Source of the DNA: Brevibacillus massiliensis
Lineage (GTDB): Bacteria; Bacillota; Bacilli; Brevibacillales; Brevibacillaceae
Assembly: GCF_000311785.1 (NCBI RefSeq)
Contig: NZ_HE978540.1
Span: forward strand, 203,869 to 267,868
Length of the DNA: 64,000 nt
Reading direction: 5' to 3'
The notes beneath the pieces are model-generated. The model had not been told where the DNA came from. It saw only the letters and a program-made list of their open reading frames with translations, and did no database searches. Shown piece by piece: positions 1-8,427 of the stretch. The position numbers and the translations under genes are program-made. Every line of letters starts with the position of its first letter. The first letter of the stretch is position 1.

Positions 1-54
1 ATTGGACGTGCCGGTAATTTTTAAATCAGGCCGCTTTTGATTTTTCTCTTCCAT
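1..54 (-). CDS. Bactofilin family protein, N-terminal fragment (YhbF-like)
   Basis: Only the first 18 codons lie in the window. The gene starts at an ATG at 54 and runs off the left edge. The visible residues MEEKNQKRPDLKITGTSN resemble the start of the bactofilin just upstream on the same strand (KGRDLKIAGIAN), with the shared pattern DLKIxGxxN. A GGAGGAAACAGAC ribosome site precedes the start. Bactofilins are small beta-helical proteins that polymerise into membrane-associated filaments. In Bacillus the pair yhbE-yhbF lies downstream of yhbD, as here, so this is probably the second bactofilin of the operon. Family assignment rests on this short match and on gene order. Confidence 0.6.
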   Translation of the reverse strand, partial: MEEKNQKRPDLKITGTSN

Positions 55-83
55 GTCTGTTTCCTCCCATTGGTTTAGGTCCG

Positions 84-760
84 TCACATCTTTTCATTAG
101 ACGTTACTCTCGCTCCCTTATCCTGCTGAAATACTCCTTTGTATTCGACCCGTTCGATCTCACAGCCAGGGCCGATCGCAACATTGTTTCCTCTGACGAT
201 TCTCGCCTGGGTCGCCTCCAGATAGATCTCGTCGCCTTCGATAGTGTCCGCGGTAAGCTTGGGGGTAAAGGATACGAAGGGAAACGAAGGCATCGCCCAA
301 AACCGGTTTTTCCTTTTTTGACCCGGATCGCATCGCCGCCGATTTCCTTCGCCCGACAGCTGCCGTGCAGTTTGATCTGAATCGTACCCGCGTTCAGCAG
401 TCCGTTGATGGTAAAACCCCCGTCCATCACACACGTTTCCGCCTGACAGTTCTCCGCCACCGAGAGGTAGCCCTCCACGTCAAGCTCTTCTCCGCTGAAG
501 CCGCCGCCGATACTCGCGTGGCCCTGGATTGTCAGCTTATCGGCCGACATGCTGCCCGCGATGCTCACCATGCCTTCGATTCTGGCGTCTCCCACTTTTA
601 CGCTGCCTTTGATCGTGCACTTCCCGCTCGTTTTGAGATCGTTGCATTCCAGATCGCCGTGCACTTTTCCAATCCCTTCGATTTCCGCCTTGTCATAGGC
701 GCCGCCGGAAGCATTTGCGATTCCCGCTATCTTCAGATCGCGCCCCTTTTGCTGGACCAT
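84..760 (-). pseudogene. Bactofilin (YhbE-like), frameshifted near codon 150
   Basis: Polymer-forming bactofilin expected to give about 225 residues of beta-helical repeats. The frame starting at ATG 760 (GGAGGACTTACCTTT upstream, 20 bases after yhbD) reads good bactofilin sequence as far as the RVKKGK stretch near base 310. The matching C-terminus (FWAMPSFPFVSFTPK through RVTSNEKM, stop at 84) continues in another frame. The break falls at a run of six A on the coding strand (bases 314-319), followed by GG and five A. Adding one A, or slipping back one base on the AAA AAA lysine codons, restores one protein reading RVKKRKNRFWAMP. A sequencing error, a true mutation and programmed slippage are all possible. 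The unshifted frame runs on to 104 in arginine- and serine-rich sequence that looks like a shadow. Confidence 0.75.
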
Positions 761-780
761 AAAGGTAAGTCCTCCGTTCG

Positions 781-1404
781 TTACGATATTTTTATTTTTA
801 ACTCCTCGATGCTGCTTGCCAGATTGAGCCGGGTTACCACCTTTACCCCTGGCTCGAAGTAGATCTCAGCCGGGGTCGATAGCAAAAAGAACGTGGAAAC
901 CCCCATCTTGCGAATGAAGACCAGTTCACAGTTTTTGCCCTGAAACTTCGGGTAGTGGTCCTCCAAGACCCGCAGCAGCATTTTCCCTTCTTCCAGGCTG
1001 ATATCCCCTGTCTGGAGCAGCTGATCCAGGATGGATACGTAAAGAATTTTTTCAAAGGGAAACACCTTGGCATCGCCCGCCTGCTCTGTATACAAATCGA
1101 GCGACGTATTCGAAACAATGTTACGTTTGATCAATTCCTCCTTAAAGACGGCCGTTTCAGCCAGGTTGGGCGAAAACACATCAGCCAATTCATCCAGCGA
1201 CAGATCGTCTTTCATATTGATGATCTTATCGATTCTGGCGAGAATTTTCTCTTTGGGGAAAAACGTCTCCTGCCCGGTAAACGTAGACTTACGGATAAAC
1301 CAGTCCTCGGGAATCAGATTTTTCCGCTTCCATCTGTACAATTGGCCGTAGGAAATGCCTGTCAGTTCAAGCAGCTCCTTTTTCGAGATCAAATCCTGTT
1401 CCAT
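781..1404 (-). CDS. yhbD: YhbD-like DNA-binding protein (DUF4004)
   Basis: Protein of 207 residues. The N-terminus (about residues 6-35, SKKELLELTGISYGQLYRWK) is a MerR-like winged-helix DNA-binding segment. The rest resembles the YhbD/DUF4004 family. It heads an operon with two bactofilins (yhbD-yhbE-yhbF order as in Bacillus subtilis), so it probably regulates or works with bactofilin filaments. Start ATG 1404 is preceded by AAGGTGGTG at 8 bases. A promoter with a dyad symmetric element between its -35 and -10 lies directly upstream, which suggests autoregulation. Family membership is recognised from sequence pattern and context. The regulatory target is inference. Confidence 0.8.
   Translation of the reverse strand: MEQDLISKKELLELTGISYGQLYRWKRKNLIPEDWFIRKSTFTGQETFFPKEKILARIDKIINMKDDLSLDELADVFSPNLAETAVFKEELIKRNIVSNTSLDLYTEQAGDAKVFPFEKILYVSILDQLLQTGDISLEEGKMLLRVLEDHYPKFQGKNCELVFIRKMGVSTFFLLSTPAEIYFEPGVKVVTRLNLASSIEELKIKIS
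1114..1127. repeat. Internal copy of the yhbD operator half-site
   Basis: AACAATGTTACGTT occurs here inside yhbD (codons for KRNIVS) and again at 1440-1453 across the upstream operator, in the same orientation. A 14-base perfect repeat within 330 bases is unlikely by chance and may be an auxiliary binding site. Confidence 0.45.
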
Positions 1405-1429
1405 GTACTGAGCACCACCTTCGAAAACG

Positions 1430-1458
1430 AGTGTAACATAACAATGTTACGTTGTAAA
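1430..1458 (-). promoter_or_regulatory. yhbD promoter with dyad operator in the spacer
   Basis: Reading on the minus strand: -35 TTTACA (1458-1453), a 17-base spacer, and -10 TACACT (1435-1430). The inverted repeat GTAACAT-4-ATGTTAC (1433-1450) fills the spacer and touches the -10, an arrangement typical of a repressor or autoregulator site. The leader to the yhbD ATG would be about 20 bases. Confidence 0.65.
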
Positions 1459-1538
1459 GGAAAAACAATGCCCTATTCTCTGGTCTTGAAGTTGACTTCA
1501 ATGTCCCGCGTTGTGTTTATCTACTTTTTACCTAATTT

Positions 1539-1808
1539 TCACAGAAGACTCCCACCTCTAAGCAAGGCGCAGGTGGCGGGAGTCTTCAAATAGACTTTCC
1601 ATTTGCCAGACAATCCGCTTCCATCGGGCATATAAAACCTTCGTACAATTTCGTCACGAGGCCCAATAGATTTATAGCCGAAGTCAGTATCGCTATCAAC
1701 ATGAGTTGCCTTTAACTTGACGGTCATAGAACTGTGATTATTTTTTCCCCAAACATTGAATTCTTTACCGTTGTCCGGGGACGGTGTAAATTCTTTCGCA
1801 TAAGCCAA
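1539..1808 (-). pseudogene. Truncated secreted-protein gene of unknown function
   Basis: An open frame of about 89 codons whose first residues (KISLAYA then KEF) look like the end of a signal peptide. Upstream in the same frame there is no ATG and no hydrophobic core before a TGA, so the 5' end seems lost. The middle (KEFNVWGK, MTVKLKATHVDSDTDFGYK, YMPDGSG) reads like a small beta-rich extracellular domain that I do not recognise. The last 15 or so codons (after KVYLKTP) are translated from the IS200/IS605-like hairpin at 1544-1587, so the C-terminus looks chimeric. The best candidate start is a TTG at 1808 without a clear ribosome site. Probably a relic. Confidence 0.45.
1544..1587. repeat. 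IS200/IS605-like terminal hairpin (copy 1)
   Basis: An imperfect hairpin containing CCCACCTCTAAGCAA, a GC-rich tip, then AGGTGG and GGGAGTCTTC. It matches the repeat at 44537-44576 at 35 of 38 positions. An asymmetric tip of the CTAAGC(G/A)AAGCGAAGG kind is typical of IS200/IS605 or IS1341-type right ends. No transposase is nearby, so this is a scar or an orphan mobile repeat. Confidence 0.55.
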
Positions 1809-1887
1809 GCTGATTTTCCTGCATAATCCCGGATACCCCGCTGCACCTCACTGCAGTACGGGATCGATAGACAGCTTTGCGCTTGCA

Positions 1888-1984
1888 TCGGCGAAGCGAT
1901 GAAGCGCATCTGGCTCCTTCGCCGAAGATCTAAAGCCAGCCAAAAAGAGGCCAAATGCCCTTCCGAAGCGAAGCGCATATGGCC
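1888..1984. repeat. Two imperfect hairpins in decayed intergenic DNA
   Basis: Between the truncated gene and the next gene lie CTGGCT-18-AGCCAG (about 1910-1939) and AGGCCAAATGC paired with GCATATGGCCT (about 1947-1984, one mismatch). Both carry CTTCG/CGAAG-rich loops and share the word GAAGCGCAT with flanking sequence. They look like small palindromic repeats. I could not assign a family. Confidence 0.3.
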
Positions 1985-2053
1985 TTGTTTGCGATTGGAA
2001 GCATTCGGTACAATAAAATGGTATCGATCCGATTTTTCCCAACCCCGCCATGC

Positions 2054-2404
2054 TCAGGCGGTGGTTGCCGTTCCGTACTTTTCCTTGAAGGATGCCAGCG
2101 AAAAACCTTCAAACAGCGCGAGGAAACTCGCTTCGTCGTTGAAATACTGGCGGCTCGTTTTCACATCGGGATGTTTCTCCAAAAAAAGAGCCGCTGCCAT
2201 GTGGTTGACTGGCACGCCTTCTGCCTCCTGGTCGTAGATGCCCTTCTCGGCCAACACTTTTTCAAAGTATTTTGGATATGTGACAGTAAGCGTTTTCGTT
2301 TCTTTGCCTGCTACGTAGGTGGCGATGGAGCGAGTAAAGGTATCCGCCGGCGAACCGCCCTTGCCCGGCGGTATTTGTTCACCGGTTACTGACAGGATCT
2401 TCAT
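2054..2404 (-). CDS. Hypothetical protein, 116 residues
   Basis: Starts at ATG 2404 after GAGGGGGAAAAACG and ends at 2054. The composition is soluble and globular, without signal peptide or membrane segment. It reads MKILSVTGEQIP at the start and contains FTRSIATYVAGKETKTLTV and a charged middle (EKVLAEKGIYDQEAEG). I do not recognise the family. The good ribosome site and normal codon use suggest a real gene. It stands alone between relic DNA and the terminator of the enolase-type gene. A short CCGCC/GGCGG hairpin (2045-2061) overlaps its stop codon and could weakly terminate it. Confidence 0.6.
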   Translation of the reverse strand: MKILSVTGEQIPPGKGGSPADTFTRSIATYVAGKETKTLTVTYPKYFEKVLAEKGIYDQEAEGVPVNHMAAALFLEKHPDVKTSRQYFNDEASFLALFEGFSLASFKEKYGTATTA

Positions 2405-2469
2405 CGTTTTTCCCCCTCATTTCATTCTCTCTTCATTATAGGCCGCCTGGCGGTTTCTTACAAATCCAA

Positions 2470-2508
2470 GATGAAAGCCGCAGCTTCATCCCGCTGCGGC
2501 TTTTCATC
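2470..2508 (-). terminator. Terminator of the enolase-family gene
   Basis: ATGAAAGCCGCAG paired with CTGCGGCTTTTCAT around a 10-base loop, starting directly after the stop codon at 2509. Confidence 0.7.
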
Positions 2509-3620
2509 CTACATACTGATTTTCTCTGTCATCACGGCAAGTTCCCTGACGGCCGCATCGTCCACATCCAGCCCCAATCCCGGCTTCTCCCCCAGGTAGA
2601 GTCTGCTGCCCTGATAATTCATCCAAGCCACGTCCCGGGAGAACATCAGCGGACCAACCATTTCATTGGCGATGATGTTTCGCTTGGCACTGGCGAGATG
2701 GGCACCGGCGGCCGTGGCGACAGCTGATTCGACCATCGAACCGACCATGCACTCGATGCCCGCCATCTCCGCCTGGCTGACCAGCCTCAATGCCGGATAG
2801 AGGCCGCCGCACTTCATCAGCTTGATGTTCAGTTTATCGGCAGCCTGCTTGGCGATGACCTCGCGCAGCTCCCGGTCGCCATGTACGCCTTCATCCACCA
2901 TGACGGGAATGTGCGTCTGCCTGCGAATCTCCGCCAGGGCAGTGATGTCATCCGCGAGCACCGGCTGTTCGATCCAATCCATCATGCAGTCCTCTACCTG
3001 CTTGAGGACGAACATCGCGGAAGCCCTGTTCTTCCAGCCCTGATTGGCGTCCACTCGCAAGAGAATCTTGTTGCCGACTGCCTGTCTGACGCACGAATCC
3101 GCTCGATGTCAACGACAGGATCGGTCCCTACTTTCACCTTGATCGTCGTGTAGCCTGCCTGCACCGCATCGGCCGCTTCGCGGGCCATCACCTCCGGATC
3201 GAGGATGCTGATCACATACGGGACGGCAAGCGAGTCGTGGTACTTGCCGCCTAGCAAGTTATAAACAGGCTGGCCGCAGGCTTTTCCCATCAGATCGTAG
3301 CAGGCGATGTCGATCGCCGCTTTGGCTGCCGGGCAGCCGTAGACGGCCGCAGACATCTTCTCGTGAATCCGCTCGATCTGAAATGGGCTTTCCCCGATGA
3401 CGGCAGGAGCCAGTTTGTATTGCAACACCGCGAAGGTGCTCTCCCAGGTCTCCCCTGTCACATGCTCGTCCGGCGTCGCCTCGCCGTAACCGATCTGGCC
3501 GTCATCTGTCTCCACCTTGACCAGAATCGTCGGCATATCGCGATAGGCATGGTAGGATACGATAAACGGCCGGATCAGCGGCAGCCTGATGGCATAGATG
3601 CCGACGGATGCGATCTTCAC
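2509..3620 (-). pseudogene. Enolase-superfamily (MR/MLE, dipeptide epimerase-like) enzyme, frameshifted
   Basis: Two overlapping frames make one mandelate racemase/muconate lactonizing enzyme homologue of about 370 residues. The N-terminal capping domain and barrel start run as far as DIERIRA (residue 177). The rest resumes as VRQAVGNKIL in another frame. One G seems to be missing near 3090-3092 (GCG-TCA where GCG-GTC would keep frame). All catalytic elements are present: KVKVG (K161/K163), metal ligands D191 (VDANQ), E218 (IEQP) and D243 or E244 (VDEG), and K267 in NIKLMKCGG. The last motif fits dipeptide epimerases, but specificity is uncertain. GTG 3620 was chosen because GGGAGGGG precedes it. 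An ATG at 3647 overlaps the upstream stop and has no such site. It follows the YfcC carrier in a likely operon. Confidence 0.75.
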
Positions 3621-3639
3621 ACTTGCCCCTCCCTTTTCC

Positions 3640-5070
3640 TCAAGCATAACCGATCAGATGGGCAATCGTTACGAAAACAGCCCCCAGCACATACTGAATG
3701 ATGATCAAAGGAAGAATCCACTTGGCCCATTTGACCCAGGAGATTCCGGCCAAGGCCAAGCCGGCCATGAAGTATCCCGATGTTGGAGTGAAGATGTTGG
3801 ATATGCCGTCGCCAAGCTGGAACGCAAGAACGGCTGTCTGCCGGGTAACGCCGACAAGATCGCCCAGCGGAGCCATGATCGGCATCGTCAGCGCTGCCTG
3901 GCCGCTTCCAGATGGCACGATGTAGTTGATCAGACATTGCACGAGGTACATCCCGATAGCCGTCAAACTGCTCGGCAGGGTGCTTACGGCAGAGGCCAAA
4001 CCGTACAGAATCGTATCCATGATCTTGCCATCCTGCAAGACAACCAGTATTCCCCGGGCAACACCGACGACGAGCGCACCCATGACCAATGTGCGGCATC
4101 CCTCGATGAACGCTTCCGCAATGTCGTTGACTCTCATCCGCGAGACGAGCCCCATGAGTATGCCCATCAGCAGAAACAGGCCGGCGATCTGGGTCAAGCC
4201 CCATTCGAATTTGGAGACGCCGACAGCCAATGTGACAATGGTGGCCAGGAGGATCAACAAGACGACCTTCTGGCTGCCGGTCAAACGCGTGTCATGTCCG
4301 GCAGCTGCCGTCTCTTGTACCGCTGCCAGATCAGCCGAGTACATCGGGCTTTTCGTCGGATCCTTCTTCACTCTGTCAGCATGCCGCATCACGTACCAAA
4401 TGCTTACGGTGACAAAGACGACCCAGATGATCATACGGTAGCCGGCACCGGAAAACATTGGAAGTTGGGCAATCCCCTGGGCGACACCCACAGTGAATGG
4501 ATTCATAAAAGCTGAGGTGAACCCGGCCGTTGTACCGACCAACACAATCGCTGCTCCCGTCAGTGAATCGAAGCCCAGCTTCATAACCACCGGAACGAGA
4601 ATCGTAATGTACGGAATCGTCTCTTCCGCCAACCCGAGCATGGCTCCGCCAAGCGCGAAGAAGATCATCAGCACAGGAATGATCAGTTTTTCCCTGCCTG
4701 CCAGCTTCTGCGAGACGCTGCCCACCGCGCCTTCAATCACATTGGTCGCACGCAGGATGCCAAACGAACCGCCAACGAGAAAAATGTAAAAGATAATATC
4801 CGCCGCCTGCGTCATTCCCGTATAGATCGATTGGAAAATAGACATAAATCCGGCAGGCGATGAATCCGTCTGATGATAGCTGCCAGCCACGGCGATCATT
4901 CGACCGTTCGCGTCAGGCGCTCTGTCATACTCCCCGGCCGGAACCAGCCAGGTAGCGACAGCCGCAAGTACAATCACACAAAATAAAATAACAAACACGT
5001 GCGGAACCCTTGATTGCAGCTCCTGCGACAAGCGGTTTCCCGCAACGGACTCTGTGCCGCCTTTACTCAT
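3640..5070 (-). CDS. YfcC/DcuC-type anion permease
   Basis: Integral membrane carrier of 476 residues with about 12 hydrophobic segments. It has the family landmarks VTWLVPAGEY-like near residue 45, AEETIPYITILVPV near 170 and IPSGSGQAALTMPIM near 395. YfcC proteins belong to the C4-dicarboxylate/short-chain anion carrier group. Substrates are usually unproven and include dicarboxylates, peptides and amino acid derivatives. The stop lies about 20 bases before the GTG of the enolase-type gene, so the two probably form an operon in which imported material is epimerised or racemised. Start ATG 5070 follows GGAGGACAACAAC. Confidence 0.8.
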   Translation of the reverse strand: MSKGGTESVAGNRLSQELQSRVPHVFVILFCVIVLAAVATWLVPAGEYDRAPDANGRMIAVAGSYHQTDSSPAGFMSIFQSIYTGMTQAADIIFYIFLVGGSFGILRATNVIEGAVGSVSQKLAGREKLIIPVLMIFFALGGAMLGLAEETIPYITILVPVVMKLGFDSLTGAAIVLVGTTAGFTSAFMNPFTVGVAQGIAQLPMFSGAGYRMIIWVVFVTVSIWYVMRHADRVKKDPTKSPMYSADLAAVQETAAAGHDTRLTGSQKVVLLILLATIVTLAVGVSKFEWGLTQIAGLFLLMGILMGLVSRMRVNDIAEAFIEGCRTLVMGALVVGVARGILVVLQDGKIMDTILYGLASAVSTLPSSLTAIGMYLVQCLINYIVPSGSGQAALTMPIMAPLGDLVGVTRQTAVLAFQLGDGISNIFTPTSGYFMAGLALAGISWVKWAKWILPLIIIQYVLGAVFVTIAHLIGYA

Positions 5071-5217
5071 GTTGTTGTCCTCCTTACAAGCAGTTCACAA
5101 TAACTCTATTATCGCGGCAGTAATTTTAATTGATTTAAAATATACGAAGAATTTGTCGAATCGTCAATATTTCCCTTCTTTTTACTATTCATCCCATTTT
5201 TTTCGTCCTCATGCAAA

Positions 5218-5255
5218 CAGACCCCAAACAAGTTGATTACTCGTTTGGGGCTCTG
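5218..5255 (-). terminator. Terminator of the amidohydrolase gene
   Basis: CAGACCCCAAAC paired with GTTTGGGGCTCTG, 18 bases after the stop at 5274. Confidence 0.65.
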
Positions 5256-5273
5256 CCAGAAACGCGGCTCTAA

Positions 5274-6968
5274 TCATTTCTGATAGACCACATCTCCGCC
5301 GACTACGGTTGTCAGCACGGTAATATCTTTTAATTCCTCTTGGGGGCACGTCATCAGATCCCGGTCGATGACGATGAAGTCTGCCAGTTTTCCCGCCTCC
5401 AGCGACCCTTTGATGTTCTCTTCAAACGATCCTTCGGCCGCCCAGATGGTGAATGCTTTCAGCGCTTCCGTTCTGGTCATCTTCTCTTCGGGATACCAAC
5501 CCCCGGATGGATTTCCGTCGCGATCCATGCGGGTTACGGCCGCATATATGCCGTGGAAGGGATTTACCAGCTCTACCGGAGCATCCGATCCGCCGACGAT
5601 ATGCGTGCCGACATCGAGCGTCTTGCGCCAGGCGTAGGCGTATTTGATTCGCTCCGGCCCCACCCGATTCTCAGCCATATTTTTGTCGGAAGTGGCATGC
5701 GTTGGCTGCATGGAGGGAATGATGCCAAGGTCGGCGATACGCTGGATTTCGCTGGCGTTGGCCACTTGAAAATGTTCAATTCTCCAGCGGTGATCGGGGA
5801 GCGGATCCTCCTTCAGCACCTTTTCATACGTGTTGATCGCTTGCAGTATCGCCCCGTCGCCGATCGCATGGGTCGCCACCTGCCAACCGTGCTGGCGGGC
5901 TTCCTTGACCAGGCGGTATAATTCTTCATCTGTAAACCGATAGTTTCCTTTATGGCCCGGACGGTCGCTGTAGTCAGCCAAGAGGGCTGCGCTGCGGGAG
6001 CCGAGCGAGCCGTCGCCGACAAGTTTGACCGAACTGACGTTTAAGCGGTCTTGGAACAGGCCTCTCTCCGGCCCATGCTGATAGTAGTATTCGAGACTTT
6101 CGCCTGTTGAACCGCCCTCGCCATTGGCTACCATGACGTTCAGCCTGACTTTCAGCTCACCTTTCTCGTACAAGCTTTTCATATCGTTGATGTAATTCAG
6201 ATGCGTCCCGGCATCGGTCGCGCTCGTAATGCCGTTGGAGAACAGTTCCTGCTGTGCCTTTAGCAGCCCTTCTTGAATCCGCTCGGTGCTGTATTCGGGA
6301 ACTTTTGCCTGAACAGGCACACCAGCGGTATCAATCAGGACGCCAGTGGGCTCTCCCTTGCTGTCCCGGATGATCTCCCCTCCTTGGGGATCGGGCGTAT
6401 CTTTTGTAATGCCGCCGATCTCCAAAGCTTTGGAGTTGACCCAAATGGAATGCCCGTCTACCCTGTCCAGCAAAACCGGATTGTTCGGAGCGGCGGCATC
6501 AAGCTCCTGCTTGGACGGAAACATCTTGTCCGGCCACAGTTCATGGTTCCACCCATACCCCAAAATCCACTCGCCCGGCTGGCGGCGAGCCGCTTCTTCC
6601 TTCACCAGCTTCAGGATTTCCTCCTTCGGCTTGTTAAACCCGTTAATTTGAAGCAGATTGATTCCGATGGACGGGAAATGCAGGTGTCCGTCATTTAATC
6701 CCGGAATGACTGTTTTCCCCTGCAAATCGATAACCTTGGTGTTTGGTCCGATGTAATTCTTGGCGGTCCCTTGTTTTCCGACAAAGATGAGCTTCTGTCC
6801 TTTGATGGCCATTTCGCTGGCCTTTTCACTGCGGTTGTCCACCGTGTAGATGTTGCCGTTTACATAGACAGTGTCAGCAAATTCCTTGGAGTCAACAGCA
6901 AAACCGGAACCGGCAAAAACGCTGAAAAGGAGCATCACAGATAACACCATCGTCAGTATCTTTTTCAA
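5274..6968 (-). CDS. Secreted metal-dependent amidohydrolase (YtcJ-like)
   Basis: Amidohydrolase-3 family enzyme, 564 residues from the chosen TTG start at 6968. That start gives a clean signal peptide (MKKILTMVLSVMLLFSVFAGSGFA) and has AGGAGG 11 bases upstream. A longer in-frame reading to 7037 would bury the signal peptide. The metal-site motif HxH is in PGLNDGHLHF near residue 80. HAIGDGA near 370 and GGSDAPVE near 460 supply further barrel ligands. The family hydrolyses amide, imide or cyclic bonds and the substrate here is unknown. Export is unusual for the fold and suggests action on an extracellular compound. Monocistronic, with its own terminator. Confidence 0.8.
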   Translation of the reverse strand: MKKILTMVLSVMLLFSVFAGSGFAVDSKEFADTVYVNGNIYTVDNRSEKASEMAIKGQKLIFVGKQGTAKNYIGPNTKVIDLQGKTVIPGLNDGHLHFPSIGINLLQINGFNKPKEEILKLVKEEAARRQPGEWILGYGWNHELWPDKMFPSKQELDAAAPNNPVLLDRVDGHSIWVNSKALEIGGITKDTPDPQGGEIIRDSKGEPTGVLIDTAGVPVQAKVPEYSTERIQEGLLKAQQELFSNGITSATDAGTHLNYINDMKSLYEKGELKVRLNVMVANGEGGSTGESLEYYYQHGPERGLFQDRLNVSSVKLVGDGSLGSRSAALLADYSDRPGHKGNYRFTDEELYRLVKEARQHGWQVATHAIGDGAILQAINTYEKVLKEDPLPDHRWRIEHFQVANASEIQRIADLGIIPSMQPTHATSDKNMAENRVGPERIKYAYAWRKTLDVGTHIVGGSDAPVELVNPFHGIYAAVTRMDRDGNPSGGWYPEEKMTRTEALKAFTIWAAEGSFEENIKGSLEAGKLADFIVIDRDLMTCPQEELKDITVLTTVVGGDVVYQK

Positions 6969-7143
6969 TGCTTCGTTCGCCTCCTGCGAAAGAAATTGGC
7001 ACAGCTTGCTGTTTTGCCCATATGTATAATCCGGCACTGCAGCGAGACAGATGCCGGACCATGTTTATCATACGTGATGCAATTTGTTAATGTCAATACA
7101 ATATTCTGAAATTACTAAATATTCAACCCTATTGATTTTTCGC

Positions 7144-7863
7144 TTACGCGTTTGTATCAGTCATTGCCGGAATATCGATCTCTTTGACGCAGGAGACTTT
7201 CGACAGGCTGGCTATGCATTTGACCAACGAAACGATGTCCTGCACGGGTATCCGCGTGCCGCCGTAAGCGGAAACAGCTGTATCCGCCCCCGCTTCATAA
7301 GGGACTTCCGCCGCAAGTTCACCCGGATTGATGCAGGTGACGCCGATGCCGTACTTTCTCGCGTGTTCCCGCAAGGAATGGCTGATCCCGCGCAATCCGA
7401 ATTTGGACGCCACGAACGACACTTGGCTGTTGTTGGTATTTTCCAGGCCGGCGCTGGAGCCGATCAGGAAAATATTCGCCTTTTCCGACTTTTTCAGATG
7501 GGGCAGCAGCTGTTGGATGCACAGAATCGGCGAGGTTACATTGACATGGATGAGATTGGCGATCTCTTGCGGGTCGTCCTGCTCAAAGTCGTAGTCAGCC
7601 GAAAAGCCGCTGCTCTCCCAGATGCCGACGTTGTAGATGAGCACATCCAGTCTCTCCCCCTGCAGGGCAGCTGTGATCTGACCGCTTGCGGCATCATCGG
7701 ACAGATCGGCTTCAATCCAACATCTTTGGACCCCGTCTTCCCGCTCCAGGCTCCTGGGACGGCTCCTCGATACGATCCAGACCTTGTCGCCTGGTTCGGG
7801 CAGCCCTTTTGCAAAGGCGTCCCCTAATCCTTTGCTCGCCCCGAATACGATAAAGTGCTTCAT
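7144..7863 (-). CDS. Short-chain dehydrogenase-like protein lacking the catalytic Tyr
   Basis: Rossmann-fold SDR of 239 residues. Start ATG 7863 follows GGAGGGGATAAG. An upstream in-frame extension to 7914 lacks this support. The cofactor loop GASKGLG (residues 8-14) is intact, as are the NVG equivalent of NAG (78-80) and the Ser of IGSSAG (134-139). The active-site YxxxK reads FVASK, so the general acid Tyr is Phe150 (codon 7416-7414, TTC where TAC would be Tyr), while Lys154 stays. The enzyme may be inactive as a classical oxidoreductase, or act as a binding or regulatory SDR. No clear operon partner. Confidence 0.75.
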   Translation of the reverse strand: MKHFIVFGASKGLGDAFAKGLPEPGDKVWIVSRSRPRSLEREDGVQRCWIEADLSDDAASGQITAALQGERLDVLIYNVGIWESSGFSADYDFEQDDPQEIANLIHVNVTSPILCIQQLLPHLKKSEKANIFLIGSSAGLENTNNSQVSFVASKFGLRGISHSLREHARKYGIGVTCINPGELAAEVPYEAGADTAVSAYGGTRIPVQDIVSLVKCIASLSKVSCVKEIDIPAMTDTNA

Positions 7864-8427
7864 CTTATCCCCTCCACGCAGATTGGTCAAAGCCTTCCGA
7901 CTTACTAGCCTCATTATAATGCAAGTTTAACGAAGAGGGAAAATTTGGGTTGACATCTTATTCCAGTTCTCGGTAAAATGCAATTAACTAATATTTTCCA
8001 AATTCGCCGAGTCACCTAAAACGATTTGACACAGGATTGCTGCTATTCCGAAAATAGCGAGCAAATTCCCACAACTACCACTATTTTTTTCGCTTGCCGG
8101 TTGGTAGAGTAGGCGCTTACCGCATGAAAAGAACATAGGCGTCGTTCAGCTTTATCGAATCTTGCTAAAAGCATTTTGTCCAGCTGTGGAAAGCGGCAGC
8201 CTTTGCTCCGCTGCTGGTCGTGCTTCAACTTCCGAACGCGGGAAACCGTATGACTGGCAACTAGTGTGACAGAAGTGCTGGAAGAGAGTGGGAGTATATT
8301 CTGCATGAACCATAAAAATGGAGGAAAGGAGTGAGGTGGAACGTTTGCTGGATCGACGCTGCGACTTCACCGTTTTGTCTACTCAAGCAGCAGTAAGTGC
8401 GGATTTTTTAAGAAAGGGGATCATTTT
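7864..8427. other. Long intergenic region, no supported gene
   Basis: About 560 bases between the SDR and the AT-rich island. Short open frames on the minus strand (8043-8370) lack ribosome sites and family resemblance. The last 30 bases hold the AAAGGGGATCATTTT ribosome site of the next gene. Nothing else can be supported. Confidence 0.4.

Noticed and set aside
8043-8370. Minus-strand open frames in the gap before the AT-rich island
   Set aside because: No ribosome sites, no family resemblance, low-complexity composition.
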